Shown here: positions 49,641 through 61,851 of the stretch, piece after piece
Numbering within the stretch: the stretch's first letter is position 1
Layout of the letters: every line of letters starts with the position of its first letter
NCBI RefSeq assembly: GCF_026627505.1
Contig: NZ_JAPNLK010000004.1
Span: 88,230 to 152,229, forward strand
Length of the DNA stretch: 64,000 bases
Reading direction: 5' to 3'
DNA from: Streptomyces sp. H27-H5
Lineage (GTDB): Bacteria > Actinomycetota > Actinomycetes > Streptomycetales > Streptomycetaceae
Notes under the pieces: model-generated
Told to the model about the DNA's origin: nothing
Databases searched by the model: none
What the model saw: only the letters and a program-made list of their open reading frames with translations
Translations under genes and position numbers: made by a program

Positions 49641-51214
49641 GAGTTGCCTCCTGCGAGGAGCTTCTGGACGGCCGGGTCGGTGAGGCCGAGGAGGACGGCG
49701 GGCCACAGGCCGGCGAGGACGGTGAGGGCGACGAGCGGGGTCCAGGCGGCGAACTCGTAGTGCCGGACGTCCGCGACGGTGATCTCGGGTCCGGCCTTCG
49801 GGTCGCCCATGCACACCCGTCGTACGACGACCAGGAGGTAGGCGGCGGTGAGCAGCGTGCCGAACGCGCCGACGGCCGTGTACGTGAGGAACGCCGAGCG
49901 CGGCAGTCCCTCGGCCGGGTCGAACGCACCGAACAGGGCCAGCATCTCCCCCCAGAACCCGGCGAGGCCGGGCAGTCCCAGGGAGGCCACGGCGGCGAAG
50001 GCGAGGAGCGCGCCGAGGCGGGGGGCGCGGCCGTAGAGGGCGGCTCCGGTGGCCCCGGCGAGGGTGTCGAGGTCGGCGGTGCCGTAGCGGTCCTTGAGTG
50101 CGCCGACCAGGAAGAAGAGGAGGCCGGTGATCAGGCCGTGGGCGATGTTGGCGAACAGCGCGCCGTTGACGCCGGTGGGGGTCATGGAGGCGATGCCGAG
50201 GAGCACGAAGCCCATGTGGCCGACGGAGGAGTAGGCGATGAGCCGCTTGAGGTCGCCCTTGTTGCCCTTGCGTGCCAACGCGAGGCAGGCGAGGGACCCG
50301 TAGACGATGCCGACGACGGCGAACGCGCCGAGGTAGGGGGCGAAGGTGGCCATGCCGTCGGGGGTGATCGGCAGCAGGATGCGGACGAACCCGTACGTGC
50401 CCATCTTCAGCATCACGCCCGCCAGCAGCACCGATCCGACGGTGGGGGCGGCGGTGTGCGCGTCCGGCAGCCAACTGTGCAGGGGCCACATCGGGGTCTT
50501 CACGGCGAGGCCGAGGCCGATGGCGAGCACGGCCAGGAGCTGGGTGGTGTGGGACAGTTCGCGGCCGTTGTCGGAGGCGAGTGCCACCATGTCGAAAGTG
50601 CCGCTGTCCAGCCCGATCAGCAGCAGGCCGAGCAGCATGACCACGGATCCGAGGAGGGTGTAGAGGATGAACTTCCAGGCGGCGGCCTGCCGCTGAGCGC
50701 CGCCCCAGCGGGCGATGAGGAAGTACATCGGGATGAGGACCATCTCGAAGGCGAGGAAGAACAGCAGCAGGTCGAGGACGGCGAAGGTCGCGAGGGTGCC
50801 GGACTCCAGGACGAGCAGCAGGGCGACGAAGGCCTTCGGGGAGGGGCCCTCGGGGAACTTGAAGTAGCTGTAGAGCGCGCAGAGGAAGAACAGCAGCGCG
50901 GTCATCAGGAGCAGGGGGAGCGAGATGCCGTCGATGCCGAGGTGGATCCGGATGTCCAGCGCCGGGATCCAGCCGATGTCCGTCGTCGCCTGGAAGCGGG
51001 ACGGGGCGTCGTGGTCGAAGCCCAGGGTGAGGGCGATCGCCGCGGCGAGGATCACGCCGGTGACGCTCACGCCGTGGCGCAGCACGGCCTGTTCGGGGCT
51101 CTTGCCCCTGAGGCCGGGCGGGGCCGGCAGGAGGGCGGCGACGGCGCCGAGGAGCGGTACGGCCACGACGAACGCCAGGAGGAACTGCATCACGGACGGG
51201 CTGATATCAATCAC
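49637..51214 (-). CDS. nuoM: NADH-quinone oxidoreductase subunit M-like
   Basis: A 525-residue antiporter-like subunit. FLAFEMVLIPMYFLIARWGG contains the conserved Glu of helix 5, and AVKTPMWPLHSWLPDAHTAAPTVGSVLLAGVMLKMGTYG contains the key Lys region. The GTG at 51214 (MIDISPSVMQFLLAF) is used; an ATG at 51190 is the alternative. It follows nuoL by 14 bases. Confidence 0.94.
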   Translation of the reverse strand: MIDISPSVMQFLLAFVVAVPLLGAVAALLPAPPGLRGKSPEQAVLRHGVSVTGVILAAAIALTLGFDHDAPSRFQATTDIGWIPALDIRIHLGIDGISLPLLLMTALLFFLCALYSYFKFPEGPSPKAFVALLLVLESGTLATFAVLDLLLFFLAFEMVLIPMYFLIARWGGAQRQAAAWKFILYTLLGSVVMLLGLLLIGLDSGTFDMVALASDNGRELSHTTQLLAVLAIGLGLAVKTPMWPLHSWLPDAHTAAPTVGSVLLAGVMLKMGTYGFVRILLPITPDGMATFAPYLGAFAVVGIVYGSLACLALARKGNKGDLKRLIAYSSVGHMGFVLLGIASMTPTGVNGALFANIAHGLITGLLFFLVGALKDRYGTADLDTLAGATGAALYGRAPRLGALLAFAAVASLGLPGLAGFWGEMLALFGAFDPAEGLPRSAFLTYTAVGAFGTLLTAAYLLVVVRRVCMGDPKAGPEITVADVRHYEFAAWTPLVALTVLAGLWPAVLLGLTDPAVQKLLAGGNS

Positions 51215-51228
51215 GGCTGACTCACGGC

Positions 51229-53273
<2,045 letters not shown>

Positions 53274-53277
<4 letters not shown>

Positions 53278-53630
53278 GCGGTGACCTCGCTCTGGTTGCT
53301 CGGATCGGTCGGGGCGGGCTCGTGGCCCTCGGCGGTGTCGCGCAGTTTGTCGATGTCCGAGGTGCCCCGGTTGCGGTACACCGTCAGCACGATCGCGAGG
53401 CCGATGCCGATCTCGGCGGCGGCGATGGCGATGGTGAAGAGGGTGAGGGCCTGGCCGGCGTGCAGGGCGTCGCGCAGCCAGACGTCGAAGGCCACCAGGT
53501 TGAGGTTGACGGCGTTGAGCATCAGCTCGACGGCCATCAGGACGAGGATGGCGTTGCGGCGGGCGAGCACCCCGTACAGGCCGACGCAGAAGAGGAGCGC
53601 CGCGAGGACGGCCGGGTAGGCGAGATGCAT
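53274..53630 (-). CDS. nuoK: NADH-quinone oxidoreductase subunit K
   Basis: A 118-residue three-helix subunit. It contains the two membrane glutamates of the family in [17 protein letters not shown] and [17 protein letters not shown]. The C-terminus extends about 15 residues beyond the core. The ATG overlaps the nuoJ stop by one base. Confidence 0.96.
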
Positions 53631-54214
53631 CAGCGCGGCCCCTTCTGGTCGTCGGGGCCGGCGGCGGGGTCGTTCCTGCGGGACAGCACGATGGCGCCGA
53701 TCAGCGCCGCGAGGAGGAGCACGGAGAGGGCCTCGAAGGGCAGCACCCAGTGCTGGAAGAGGAACTCGCCGGTGACCCGGGTGGATCCCTGGGCGGCCCC
53801 GTCGAGGTCGATCCAGGTGGTGCGGAAGGCGTCGACGACGACCCAGACGAGGGCGGCGGCCGCGACGATCGCGACGCCGAGGGCGACCGGGCGGTTGCCC
53901 GAGTCGGCGTCCGGGGACCGGCCGATGGGCGCCTTGGTCAGCATCAGTCCGAACAGGAGCAGGACGACCACGGAACCGAGGTAGATCAACACCTGCACCC
54001 ACGCGATGAACTCGGCGGTCAGCAGCAGGTACTCGACGGCGATCCCGCCGAGCGCCACGACCAGCCACAGCGCGGCGTGCACGAGTTGCCTGGTGGTGAC
54101 CGTGACGAGGGCCGCGCCGAGGGTGGCGAGGCCGACGAGGACGAAGGCGATCTCGACGCCCGTCGGGGAGAGGAAGCCGGGGCCGGTGGCGGCCAGGGCG
54201 GCGGCGGGGCTCAC
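53630..54214 (-). CDS. nuoJ: NADH-quinone oxidoreductase subunit J
   Basis: A 194-residue five-helix subunit. [47 protein letters not shown] is the conserved helix 2-3 region with the pi-bulge segment. The GTG at 54214 is chosen and overlaps the nuoI stop by 4 bases. Confidence 0.95.
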   Translation of the reverse strand: MSPAAALAATGPGFLSPTGVEIAFVLVGLATLGAALVTVTTRQLVHAALWLVVALGGIAVEYLLLTAEFIAWVQVLIYLGSVVVLLLFGLMLTKAPIGRSPDADSGNRPVALGVAIVAAAALVWVVVDAFRTTWIDLDGAAQGSTRVTGEFLFQHWVLPFEALSVLLLAALIGAIVLSRRNDPAAGPDDQKGPR

Positions 54215-54789
54215 GCGTCTCCCTCCGGGTCGGTCGGTGTCTCGGTCGCGGCGGCTGCTTCGGCGGCGGCCGCCGCTTCCGCCTTGTCCACCGCCTTGCG
54301 GGCGGCGGCGATCTCCTTGGGCTCCTCTGCGGCCGGGTCCAGGGCGGGCGGGGCCGGCACGGTCCACATCCATTCGCGGAGCTTGTCCCGCTCGTGGGTG
54401 AGTTCGAGGATGTCGGTCTCCGCGTACTCGAACTCCGGCGACCAGAAGAGGGCGTCGAAGGGGCACACCTCGATGCAGATGCCGCAGTACATGCAGAGGG
54501 AGAAGTCGATGGCGAAGCGGTCGAGGACGTTGCGGCTGCGCTCGCGGCCACCGGGGGCGGCGGCGGGCACCGTCTCCTTGTGGGAGTCGATGTAGATGCA
54601 CCAGTCGGGGCACTCGCGCGCGCAGAGCATGCAGACCGTGCAGTTCTCCTCGAACAGCCCGATGACGCCGCGGCTGCGCGGCGGGAGTTCGGGCTGGACC
54701 TCGGGGTACTGGGCGGTGTGCGAGCGCCTCGTCATCGTGCGCAGGGTGACGGCGAGGCCCTTGGCCAGGCCGGCTCCGGGAACGGGCAT
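54211..54789 (-). CDS. nuoI: NADH-quinone oxidoreductase subunit I (two 4Fe-4S ferredoxin)
   Basis: A 192-residue peripheral subunit carrying clusters N6a and N6b. The cysteines are C50, C53, C56, C60 and C99, C102, C105, C109. The C-terminal 50 residues are an Ala/Glu-rich tail. In the absence of nuoE-F-G in this cluster, NuoI is a plausible docking point for ferredoxin (inference). The ATG at 54789 overlaps the nuoH stop by one base. Confidence 0.96.
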   Translation of the reverse strand: MPVPGAGLAKGLAVTLRTMTRRSHTAQYPEVQPELPPRSRGVIGLFEENCTVCMLCARECPDWCIYIDSHKETVPAAAPGGRERSRNVLDRFAIDFSLCMYCGICIEVCPFDALFWSPEFEYAETDILELTHERDKLREWMWTVPAPPALDPAAEEPKEIAAARKAVDKAEAAAAAEAAAATETPTDPEGDA

Positions 54790-55757
54790 CAGTTGATCGC
54801 CACCTTCACGATGCCGGTGAGCGCGATCTGGGCGAGCGCGAGGGGGATGAGGACGGTCCAGGCGAGCTTTTGCAACTGGTCCTCGCGCAGCCGGGGGTAG
54901 CTCACGCGGAGCCAGATCACCACGAAGGCGAGGACGGCGACCTTGAGGAGGGTCCAGACCCACCCCAGGTCGTGCGCGCCGAAGGGGCCGTGCCAGCCGC
55001 CGAGGAAGAGGACGGTGGTGAGGCCGCAGAGAACGACGATGCCTGCGTACTCGGCGAGCAGGAACAGCGCGAAGCGCAGACCGGTGTACTCGGTGTACGC
55101 GCCGAAGATGATCTCGGAGTCGGCGACGGGCATGTCGAAGGGCGGCCGTTGGAGTTCGGCGAGGCCGGCGACGAAGAAGACGAGCGCGCCGACGATCTGC
55201 CAGGGCAGCCACCACCACTGGAAGGCGTCGACGATGCCGGGGAGGGAGACCGTGCCGGCCGCCATGGCCACCGAGGCGGCCGTGAGCAGCATGGGCAGCT
55301 CGTACGCCAGCAGTTGGGCGGCGGTACGAAGACCGCCCAGCAGGGAGAACTTGTTCGCGGAGGCCCAGCCGGCCATCAGGCTGCCGAGGACGCCGACGCC
55401 CATGACGGCGAGAGCGAAGAACAGGCCCGCGTCGATGACCTGGCCGACCGCGCCCTCGCCGGGGCCGATGGGGATGACGAGGAGGACCAGGAGGTAGGGG
55501 AGCAGCGCGACGGCGGGGGCGAGCTGGAAGATCCGCCGGTCGGCGTTGGCCGGGACGATGTCCTCCTTCTGCGCGAACTTCACGCCGTCGGCGACGAGCT
55601 GCGCCCAGCCGTGGAAGCCGCCCGCGTACATGGGGCCGAGGCGGCCCTGCATGTGGGCCATCACCTTGTGCTCGGTCTGCCCGACGACGAGCGGGAGCAC
55701 GAGGAAGACGACGAAGACGACGATCAGTCGCAGGGCGACGTCGAGGACGTCGTTCAC
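54789..55757 (-). CDS. nuoH: NADH-quinone oxidoreductase subunit H
   Basis: A 322-residue membrane subunit next to the quinone chamber. [38 protein letters not shown] and [29 protein letters not shown] are the conserved quinone-site loops. The GTG start overlaps the nuoC stop by 4 bases, so no nuoD-E-F-G sequence lies between them. Confidence 0.96.
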   Translation of the reverse strand: MNDVLDVALRLIVVFVVFLVLPLVVGQTEHKVMAHMQGRLGPMYAGGFHGWAQLVADGVKFAQKEDIVPANADRRIFQLAPAVALLPYLLVLLVIPIGPGEGAVGQVIDAGLFFALAVMGVGVLGSLMAGWASANKFSLLGGLRTAAQLLAYELPMLLTAASVAMAAGTVSLPGIVDAFQWWWLPWQIVGALVFFVAGLAELQRPPFDMPVADSEIIFGAYTEYTGLRFALFLLAEYAGIVVLCGLTTVLFLGGWHGPFGAHDLGWVWTLLKVAVLAFVVIWLRVSYPRLREDQLQKLAWTVLIPLALAQIALTGIVKVAIN

Positions 55758-56803
55758 GCGTCGCCTCCGTTGTCGGGGGTGGGGTCGGGGGTGGGCTCGG
55801 ACCCGGGTGCCGTGTCGGGCTTCTCGTCCGGGGCCTTGTCCGGGGTCGGTCCGTCCGCCGGGGCCGGGGGCGGCTCGGGCGGGGCGGGCGTCGCGGCCGG
55901 CGTCGGTTCCTCGAAGGCGGGCTTCGGGTCGTGCCAGGGCGCGTCGCTGCTCCGACCGGCCGGCGGCGGCGCGGCGGGCGCGTCCGGGGCCCCGGTCGCA
56001 GGCCCGGGCGGGCCGGCCTGGCTCGCGGAGCCGTCCGCGACCGAACGGCTGCGCCGCACCGGCCGCACCGGGGCATCGCCTTCGGCCGGGGGCGCCTGGG
56101 TCGCGGAGCCCTCGGCCACCGAGCGGGTACGGCGGACCGGCGCGCCCTCGCGGGGCGTCCGGGCCGGGGCGCCCGCGCCGCCGGCCGCGCGCGGGGTGCG
56201 GGCGGGGCGGGTGGGGGCCGGCGGCAGTTGGCCCTTGAGGGGGCCCCAGTCGTTGGGGTCGGGGACGCCCGGCGGCAGCATCTGCCGTCGCTTCGGGGCG
56301 TTGGGGTCGTGCGCCTCGCCCGGTTCCTTGGCGCCCGGCCAGGCCTTGGCGACGCGGGCCGCGAGCACGAAGTCCTTGCGCAGCGGGTGGCCCTCGAAGT
56401 TCTCGGGGAGCAGCAGGGGGACGAGGTGGGGGTGGTCGGTGAAGGTCACCCCGAACATCTCGAAGGTCTCCCGCTCGTGCCATTCCGCCCCCGCGTAGAC
56501 GGCGACGGCGGAGGGCAGCGAGGCCGCCGCGTGCGGGACGGTGGTCCGCAGCAGCAGGCGGCGTACGCGGTGGTTCTCCAGCGAGACGACGTGCGCGCAG
56601 ACCTGGAAGCCGGTGCCCGGCTCGTCCACCGCGCTCAGCCAGTCGAAGTAGGTGCAGCCCAGCTTGTCGCGGGCGATCTCCAGCGAGGAGATCCAGGATC
56701 CGACGGGCACGTCCACCGTGAGGACGTCGTACGCGAAGGAGCCCACGGCCTCGGCGCCGAAGACCGTCGCCGCCGCGTCGGGCAGGGAGTCGTAGAGGTT
56801 CAC
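55754..56803 (-). CDS. nuoC: NADH-quinone oxidoreductase subunit C with long Pro/Ala tail
   Basis: A 349-residue protein. Residues 1-145 form the NuoC (30-kDa) domain, with [21 protein letters not shown] (107-127) and [12 protein letters not shown]. The remaining roughly 200 residues are Pro/Ala/Asp-rich and look disordered. They include two copies of a 15-residue motif, VRR(T/S)RSVA(E/D)GSA(T/S)QA, at 223-237 and 249-263. Other NuoC proteins end soon after the HPLRKD motif. The start is a GTG overlapping the nuoB stop. Confidence 0.94.
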   Translation of the reverse strand: MNLYDSLPDAAATVFGAEAVGSFAYDVLTVDVPVGSWISSLEIARDKLGCTYFDWLSAVDEPGTGFQVCAHVVSLENHRVRRLLLRTTVPHAAASLPSAVAVYAGAEWHERETFEMFGVTFTDHPHLVPLLLPENFEGHPLRKDFVLAARVAKAWPGAKEPGEAHDPNAPKRRQMLPPGVPDPNDWGPLKGQLPPAPTRPARTPRAAGGAGAPARTPREGAPVRRTRSVAEGSATQAPPAEGDAPVRPVRRSRSVADGSASQAGPPGPATGAPDAPAAPPPAGRSSDAPWHDPKPAFEEPTPAATPAPPEPPPAPADGPTPDKAPDEKPDTAPGSEPTPDPTPDNGGDA

Positions 56804-57405
56804 GCGCCGGCCCCCGCCGAGGGTGCGGGCGGGGGCGTGACCAGCCCGCTGGTGAGCTGGGCGACGGAGGGATTCGCGTAGCGGTCCGCGAGCGACTCTC
56901 GGGCGATCTTCTCCTGGAGCTTGAGGATCCCCTGGAGCAGCGCCTCGGGGCGCGGCGGGCAGCCGGGCACGTAGACGTCGACCGGGATGATCTGGTCGAC
57001 GCCCTTGGTGACGGAGTACGAGTCCCAGTACGGTCCGCCGCAGTTGGAGCAGGCGCCGAAGGAGATGACGTACTTCGGCTCCGGCATCTGCTCGTAGAGC
57101 CGCTTCACGGCGGGGGCCATCTTGTCGGTGACCGTGCCCGAGACGATCATCAGGTCGGCCTGCCGGGGTCCCGGCGCGAAGGGGATGACGCCGAGTCGGA
57201 TGAAGTCGTGTCGGGCCATGGACGCGGCGATGAACTCGATCGCGCAGCAGGCCAGGCCGAAGTTGAAGACCCACAGGCTGTAGCGGCGGCCCCAGTTCAG
57301 GACCACCTTCATGGGTTCGGGTGCCAGTCGGGAGAGCACTCCCAGCCGCTTCGGCTCGGGAAGCGACTGCGGCTCGGCCGGTGTCCCCGCCGGTGTCACA
57401 GCCAT
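56800..57405 (-). CDS. nuoB: NADH-quinone oxidoreductase subunit B
   Basis: A 201-residue subunit carrying the terminal cluster N2 that reduces quinone. The ligands are Cys53, Cys54, Cys119 and Cys149 ([27 protein letters not shown]). An N-terminal extension of about 30 residues is present. The ATG at 57405 overlaps nuoA by 10 bases. Confidence 0.96.
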   Translation of the reverse strand: MAVTPAGTPAEPQSLPEPKRLGVLSRLAPEPMKVVLNWGRRYSLWVFNFGLACCAIEFIAASMARHDFIRLGVIPFAPGPRQADLMIVSGTVTDKMAPAVKRLYEQMPEPKYVISFGACSNCGGPYWDSYSVTKGVDQIIPVDVYVPGCPPRPEALLQGILKLQEKIARESLADRYANPSVAQLTSGLVTPPPAPSAGAGA

Positions 57406-57803
57406 TCGAGGACGCCCTTCTTGTACGCATAGAGCAGGCCGACGGCCAGGAAGCCCAGGAAGACGAACATCTCGACCAGGGTCGTGGCGCCGTAGCCGGC
57501 GGCGGCGAACACGGTCGCCCACGGGAACAGGAAGATCGAGTCGACGGCGAAGATGACGTAGAGGAACGCGTAGACGTAGTAGCGGACCTGGGTGTGTGCC
57601 CAGCCCTCGCCGACGGGGTCCACGCCGCATTCGTACGTCAGGAGCTTCTCGGGGGTGGGGACCACGGGCCGCAGCAGTCGGCCGGCGCCGAAGGCCACGG
57701 CGACGAACAGCACGCCGAGCACGGCGAGCAGGCCGACGACCGAATAGCTTCGGAAGTAGTCCGCCGCGTGCACGGTCACGGTCGATACCGTTGGGTCGGG
57801 CAC
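57396..57803 (-). CDS. nuoA: NADH-quinone oxidoreductase subunit A
   Basis: A 135-residue three-helix subunit from the GTG at 57803 ([21 protein letters not shown]), which has GAGGAACGGAC upstream. A GTG at 57827 lacks a ribosome-binding site. [44 protein letters not shown] is diagnostic. It is the first gene of the cluster and is divergent from the sensor kinase gene at 57960. Confidence 0.95.
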   Translation of the reverse strand: MPDPTVSTVTVHAADYFRSYSVVGLLAVLGVLFVAVAFGAGRLLRPVVPTPEKLLTYECGVDPVGEGWAHTQVRYYVYAFLYVIFAVDSIFLFPWATVFAAAGYGATTLVEMFVFLGFLAVGLLYAYKKGVLEWL

Positions 57804-57959
57804 GTCCGTTCCTCGCTCCTCGGCCACTGTCGACGATCAGGGTGATCTGGTACGCACGGGAGTCTAGGGCCTGGGCCACGCGGGGTGGGGTTATCCCCCG
57901 TTCACTGCCGCCGGGCCACCCCATGGCAACGCCGGGCGGAAATTGGCAGGCTGTGCGGC

Positions 57960-59150
57960 ATGACCGCGAGCATCCGCACTTCCCAGGACGATCTCCTTCC
58001 ACCCGTACGTGCGGCCTTCGGCGCGGCCACGTGGAAGGAGATCGCGTACCTGCTGAGCAATCTGCCGGCGGCGCTGATCGGTTTCGTCTACACGGTGGTC
58101 ACGGTCTCGACCGCGGGCGGTCTGTCCGTGACCGCGATCGGGCTGCCGTTGCTCGCGTGCGGGCTGCTCGGTTCGCGACAGCTCGGGAAGCTGGAACGGG
58201 CGCGCTCCCGGTGGCTGTTGGGCGTACGGGTGGACGAGCCGACGCCGATCCCCGGCCCGCGCCGCTCCGGCGGGTTCTTCCCCTGGCTGTGGTCGAGCAT
58301 CAAGGATCCCGTCGCCTGGCGGACCGTGCTGTTCGAACTGGTCCGGCTGCCCTGGGGTGTGCTCACCTTCACCGTCGCTTTGACCGGGCTGTTCGTGCTG
58401 TGGCCGGTCCTGCCGTGGGTGGCCCGCTGGCTGACGAGCGTGGACCGGGCGATGGTACGGGGCCTGCTGTCCCCGTCCGACGAGCTGGAGCGGCGGATCG
58501 CGGAGCTGGAGTCCGACCGGACGGTGGTGGTCGACACCTCGGCCGCGGACCTGCGGCGCATCGAACGGGACCTGCACGACGGGGCCCAGGCCCGGCTGGT
58601 GGCTCTGGCGATGGGGCTGGGCCTGGCGAAGGAGAAGCTGCTGGAGGACCCGGAGGGCGCGGCCGCGATGGTGGACGAGGCGCACGGGGAAGTGAAGCTG
58701 GCGCTCCAGGAGCTGCGGGACCTGGCGCGGGGCATCCACCCGGCTGTCCTGACGGACCGGGGACTGGACGCGGCGCTGTCCTCGGTGGCCGCGCGGTGCC
58801 TGGTGCCGGTGAAGGTGCACGTGGACCTGGCGGCGCGGCCGGCGGCGGCGATCGAGGGCATCGCGTACTTCGTGGTGTCGGAACTGCTGCAGAACGTGAG
58901 CAAGCACGCGGCGGCGCGGGGCGCGGGCGTGGAGGTGTGGCGGACGGGTCCGCGGCTGCTGATCCGGGTCTCGGACGACGGGCGCGGTGGCGCGTCCGCG
59001 CGGGCCGGGTCGGGTTTGGCGGGTCTCACCGAGCGGCTGGACGCGGTGGACGGGGTGTTCGTCGTGGACTCCCCGGAGGGTGTGGGGACGACGATCACGG
59101 CGGAGCTGCCGTGGCGCGACCGCGAGCCGGCGGGGGTACCGGCCCGGTAG
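57960..59150 (+). CDS. Sensor histidine kinase 1 (NarL/DesK type)
   Basis: A 396-residue membrane kinase. Two pairs of hydrophobic segments (residues 28-70 and 125-155) form the sensor part, of the putative-sensor domain type common in streptomycetes. The phosphorylated histidine is His206 in [18 protein letters not shown] (HisKA_3). The ATPase N box is [13 protein letters not shown] and the G box is [18 protein letters not shown]. It is followed by a paralogue and a response regulator. The signal is unknown. Confidence 0.93.
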   Translation: MTASIRTSQDDLLPPVRAAFGAATWKEIAYLLSNLPAALIGFVYTVVTVSTAGGLSVTAIGLPLLACGLLGSRQLGKLERARSRWLLGVRVDEPTPIPGPRRSGGFFPWLWSSIKDPVAWRTVLFELVRLPWGVLTFTVALTGLFVLWPVLPWVARWLTSVDRAMVRGLLSPSDELERRIAELESDRTVVVDTSAADLRRIERDLHDGAQARLVALAMGLGLAKEKLLEDPEGAAAMVDEAHGEVKLALQELRDLARGIHPAVLTDRGLDAALSSVAARCLVPVKVHVDLAARPAAAIEGIAYFVVSELLQNVSKHAAARGAGVEVWRTGPRLLIRVSDDGRGGASARAGSGLAGLTERLDAVDGVFVVDSPEGVGTTITAELPWRDREPAGVPAR

Positions 59151-59191
59151 GTCCTGTCGTCTCGTTCGGCTCCTGCGGCGACGTGGGGGGT

Positions 59192-59225
59192 GCGGGGCTC
59201 CCGTCCGGGTGGACGGGGGTCCCGC
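59192..59225 (+). terminator. Terminator after sensor kinase 1
   Basis: gcggggctcccgtcc pairs with ggacgggggtcccgc at 13 of 15 positions around gggt and is followed by TTTCG. It suggests that the two kinases have separate transcripts. Confidence 0.65.
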
Positions 59226-59365
59226 TTTCGCGTGCGGGGCGGGGTGGGTCGGGGTGGGGTGGGGTTAACCCCCCTTCGGACAGGCCGACCCGCCGCATGG
59301 TCCCGGGGGCGGCCCGGCGGCAGGGTTGAGGGGTAAAGGGCGGACACGAAGGGCGGGTCGCGATC

Positions 59366-60694
59366 ATGGGCAAGGACACGGGCACGGGCACGGGGATCGG
59401 CACGGTGTTGCGGGCTCCCGTGGCGGCGCGGACCTGGCGGGAGTTGGGGTTCCTGATGCTCGGGTTCCCGCTGAGCACCCTGTACTTCTGCCTCGCCGTC
59501 ACCGGGGTGAGCCTCGGCGCGGGTCTGCTCGTGACCTTCCTCGGGGTTCCGGTCCTGGCCGGGGTGCTCGCGATGTGCCGCGGCTTCGGACAGGTGGAGC
59601 GGGCCCGGGTGCGGGGGCTGCTGCGGGTGGACGTCGCGGATCCCGAGCCGATCAGGGCCCGCAAGAGCGGGGCGATGGCCGCCATGGGGGCCCTGCTCAA
59701 GAGCGGGAGCGCCTGGCGGCACGTGTTGTACTCGGTGGTCCACTTCCCGTGGGCGGTGTTCGGCTTCTGCGTGGCGCTGGTGTTCTGGACGTACGGGTGG
59801 GGCTTCCTGCTGTACCCGCTCTGGTTCTGGGTCTTCCCGACCTTCACCGACCAGCCCGGGCTCCAGGTGTTCCAGAACGACGACTACGCCTTCTACCTGG
59901 ACTCCCCGTTCACCATCGCCGCCACCTTCCTGCTCGGACTCGCCCTCACCCTCGCCACCCCCTGGGTGCTGCGCGCCCTGACGACCGTGGACCGGGTGCT
60001 GGTCACCGGCCTGCTGGGCCCGTCCCGGCTCGCGCACCGGGTCACGGAACTGGAGTCCGACCGGGGCGTCGTGGTGGACACCGCCGCCGCCGACCTGCGG
60101 CGCATCGAGCGGGACCTGCACGACGGGGCCCAGGCCCGGCTGGCGGCCCTGGCCATGGACCTGGGGCTGGCGAAGGAGAAGCTGACCCAGGACCCCCGGG
60201 AGGCCGCGCGCATGGTGGACGAGGCGCACGGCGAGGTGAAGATCGCCCTCCAGGAGCTGCGGGACCTGGCGCGGGGCATCCACCCGGCGGTCCTGACGGA
60301 CCGGGGACTGGACGCGGCACTGTCCTCGGTGGCCGCGCGGTGCGCGGTGCCGGTACGGGTGTCGGTGGACCTGCCGGCCCGGCCGGCGGCGGCGATCGAG
60401 GGCATCGCGTACTTCGTGGTGTCGGAACTGCTGCAGAACGTGAGCAGGCACGCGATGGCGCGGACCGCGAGCGTGGACGTCTGGCGGTCCGGCGACCGGG
60501 TGCTGATCCAGGTCGCGGACGACGGCCGGGGCGGGGCGTCGGCCGGGGCCGGGTCGGGGCTGGCGGGGCTCACCGGGCGACTGGACGCGGTGGACGGGGT
60601 GCTCGTCGTGGACTCCCCCGCCGGCGGCGGTACGACGGCCACCGCGGAGCTGCCGTGGCGCGACCGCGAGCCGGCGGGCGTACCGGGTCGATAG
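59366..60694 (+). CDS. Sensor histidine kinase 2 (NarL/DesK type), paralogue of kinase 1
   Basis: A 442-residue kinase with the same layout and a larger membrane sensor region, including an extra aromatic-rich loop (residues 140-180, GWGFLLYPLWFWVFPTFTDQ). The phosphorylated histidine is His252 in [18 protein letters not shown]. The catalytic half is nearly identical to kinase 1 even at DNA level, while the sensor half is clearly different. The N-terminus is Thr/Gly-rich. Confidence 0.93.
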   Translation: MGKDTGTGTGIGTVLRAPVAARTWRELGFLMLGFPLSTLYFCLAVTGVSLGAGLLVTFLGVPVLAGVLAMCRGFGQVERARVRGLLRVDVADPEPIRARKSGAMAAMGALLKSGSAWRHVLYSVVHFPWAVFGFCVALVFWTYGWGFLLYPLWFWVFPTFTDQPGLQVFQNDDYAFYLDSPFTIAATFLLGLALTLATPWVLRALTTVDRVLVTGLLGPSRLAHRVTELESDRGVVVDTAAADLRRIERDLHDGAQARLAALAMDLGLAKEKLTQDPREAARMVDEAHGEVKIALQELRDLARGIHPAVLTDRGLDAALSSVAARCAVPVRVSVDLPARPAAAIEGIAYFVVSELLQNVSRHAMARTASVDVWRSGDRVLIQVADDGRGGASAGAGSGLAGLTGRLDAVDGVLVVDSPAGGGTTATAELPWRDREPAGVPGR

Positions 60695-60714
60695 GCCTTG
60701 GCGTCGCCGTGCCG

Positions 60715-60746
60715 CGGGACCCCCGTCCGGATGGGCGGGGGTCCCG
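60715..60746 (+). terminator. Terminator-like hairpin after sensor kinase 2
   Basis: A perfect 11-bp stem, cgggacccccg/cgggggtcccg, with a 10-base loop, 20 bases past the stop. No T run follows. Confidence 0.65.
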
Positions 60747-60946
60747 TCCGCGCGCCCGGCGGCCGGTCCGCCAAGCCCGACGCCCGGACCGACCGCGCCC
60801 AGCCGACCGGCACGGCACCGCACCATGGTCGAATCCCGGCCGACGGCGAGCAGTTGGCTCGGATTCGCCTTCGTCGGGGCGGCCGGCTGGGATGCTTGGG
60901 TCTGCCAGGTATGCGGGTGACGAGTGGATGCGGGAGCTGCTGAGAA

Positions 60947-61618
60947 GTGGAAGACAGGGTGCGAGTGGTCATCGCCGAGGATTCAGTGCTGCTGCGCGAG
61001 GGCCTGACCCGGTTGCTGACCGACCGGGGGCATGACGTCGTCGCCGGCGTCGGGGACGCGGAAGCCCTGATCAAGACAGTGGACGAGCTGGCGGCGCGGG
61101 ACGCGCTGCCGGACGTGGTGGTGGCCGACGTGCGGATGCCGCCGACGCACACCGACGAGGGGGTGCGGGCCGCCGTGCGGCTGCGCCGCGACCATCCCGG
61201 GATCGGGGTGCTGGTGCTGTCGCAGTACGTGGAGGAGCAGTACGCCACCGAACTGCTGGCCGGTTCCAGCACTGGGGTGGGGTATCTGCTCAAGGACCGG
61301 GTGGCCGAGGTCCGGGAGTTCCTGGACGCGGTCGTACGCGTGGCCAGGGGCGGTACGGCCCTGGATCCCGAGGTGGTCGCCCAGCTGCTGGGCCGCAGCC
61401 GCAAGCAGGACGTGCTGGCGAACCTGACGCCGCGCGAGCGGGAGGTGCTGGGCCTGATGGCCGAGGGGCGCACCAATTCCGCGGTGGCGAAGCAGCTCGT
61501 GGTGAGCGACGGCGCGGTGGAAAAGCACGTCAGCAATATCTTCATGAAGCTCGGTCTGTCCCCGAGTGAGGGGGATCACCGGCGTGTACTGGCGGTTCTC
61601 ACCTATCTAAGATCTTGA
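60947..61618 (+). CDS. LuxR/NarL-family response regulator
   Basis: A 223-residue regulator. The receiver domain has the acidic pocket Glu11/Asp12 and phosphoacceptor Asp61 (VVVADVRMP), with the Lys in YLLKDRVAEV. The C-terminal LuxR helix-turn-helix is LTPREREVLGLMAEGRTNSAVAKQLVVSDGAVEKHVSNIF. The start is GTG at 60947; a GTG at 60959 is an alternative. It is the only regulator next to two kinases and probably serves both. Confidence 0.94.
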   Translation: MEDRVRVVIAEDSVLLREGLTRLLTDRGHDVVAGVGDAEALIKTVDELAARDALPDVVVADVRMPPTHTDEGVRAAVRLRRDHPGIGVLVLSQYVEEQYATELLAGSSTGVGYLLKDRVAEVREFLDAVVRVARGGTALDPEVVAQLLGRSRKQDVLANLTPREREVLGLMAEGRTNSAVAKQLVVSDGAVEKHVSNIFMKLGLSPSEGDHRRVLAVLTYLRS

Positions 61619-61851
61619 TCAACTGACACTCTGTCAGGTGAGGTGTGGTGGTACCGGTCCCGAAACGCACCTGTAGGGGTCCGGCGCCATCGCCCGGAGG
61701 TTTGGAATATTTCGCGTACTGCACGACGTCTGTCGGACAGACCGCCCCCAGAGGACGGTCCAGAATTCGGGCGACCCAGGGACGAATGACCTCACGGACG
61801 TAGGGTTGGCCTTGGGAGCGAGCGCCCACGCCTCGAAGGAGGTCCAGTTCA
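61619..61851 (+). other. Spacer upstream of korA
   Basis: 233 bases without a supportable gene. It contains a perfect inverted repeat, ctgaca-ctc-tgtcag (61623-61637), right after the regulator stop, and an A/T-rich patch (ggaatatttcgcg, near 61705) that could belong to the korAB promoter. No clear -35/-10 pair was found. Confidence 0.4.
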
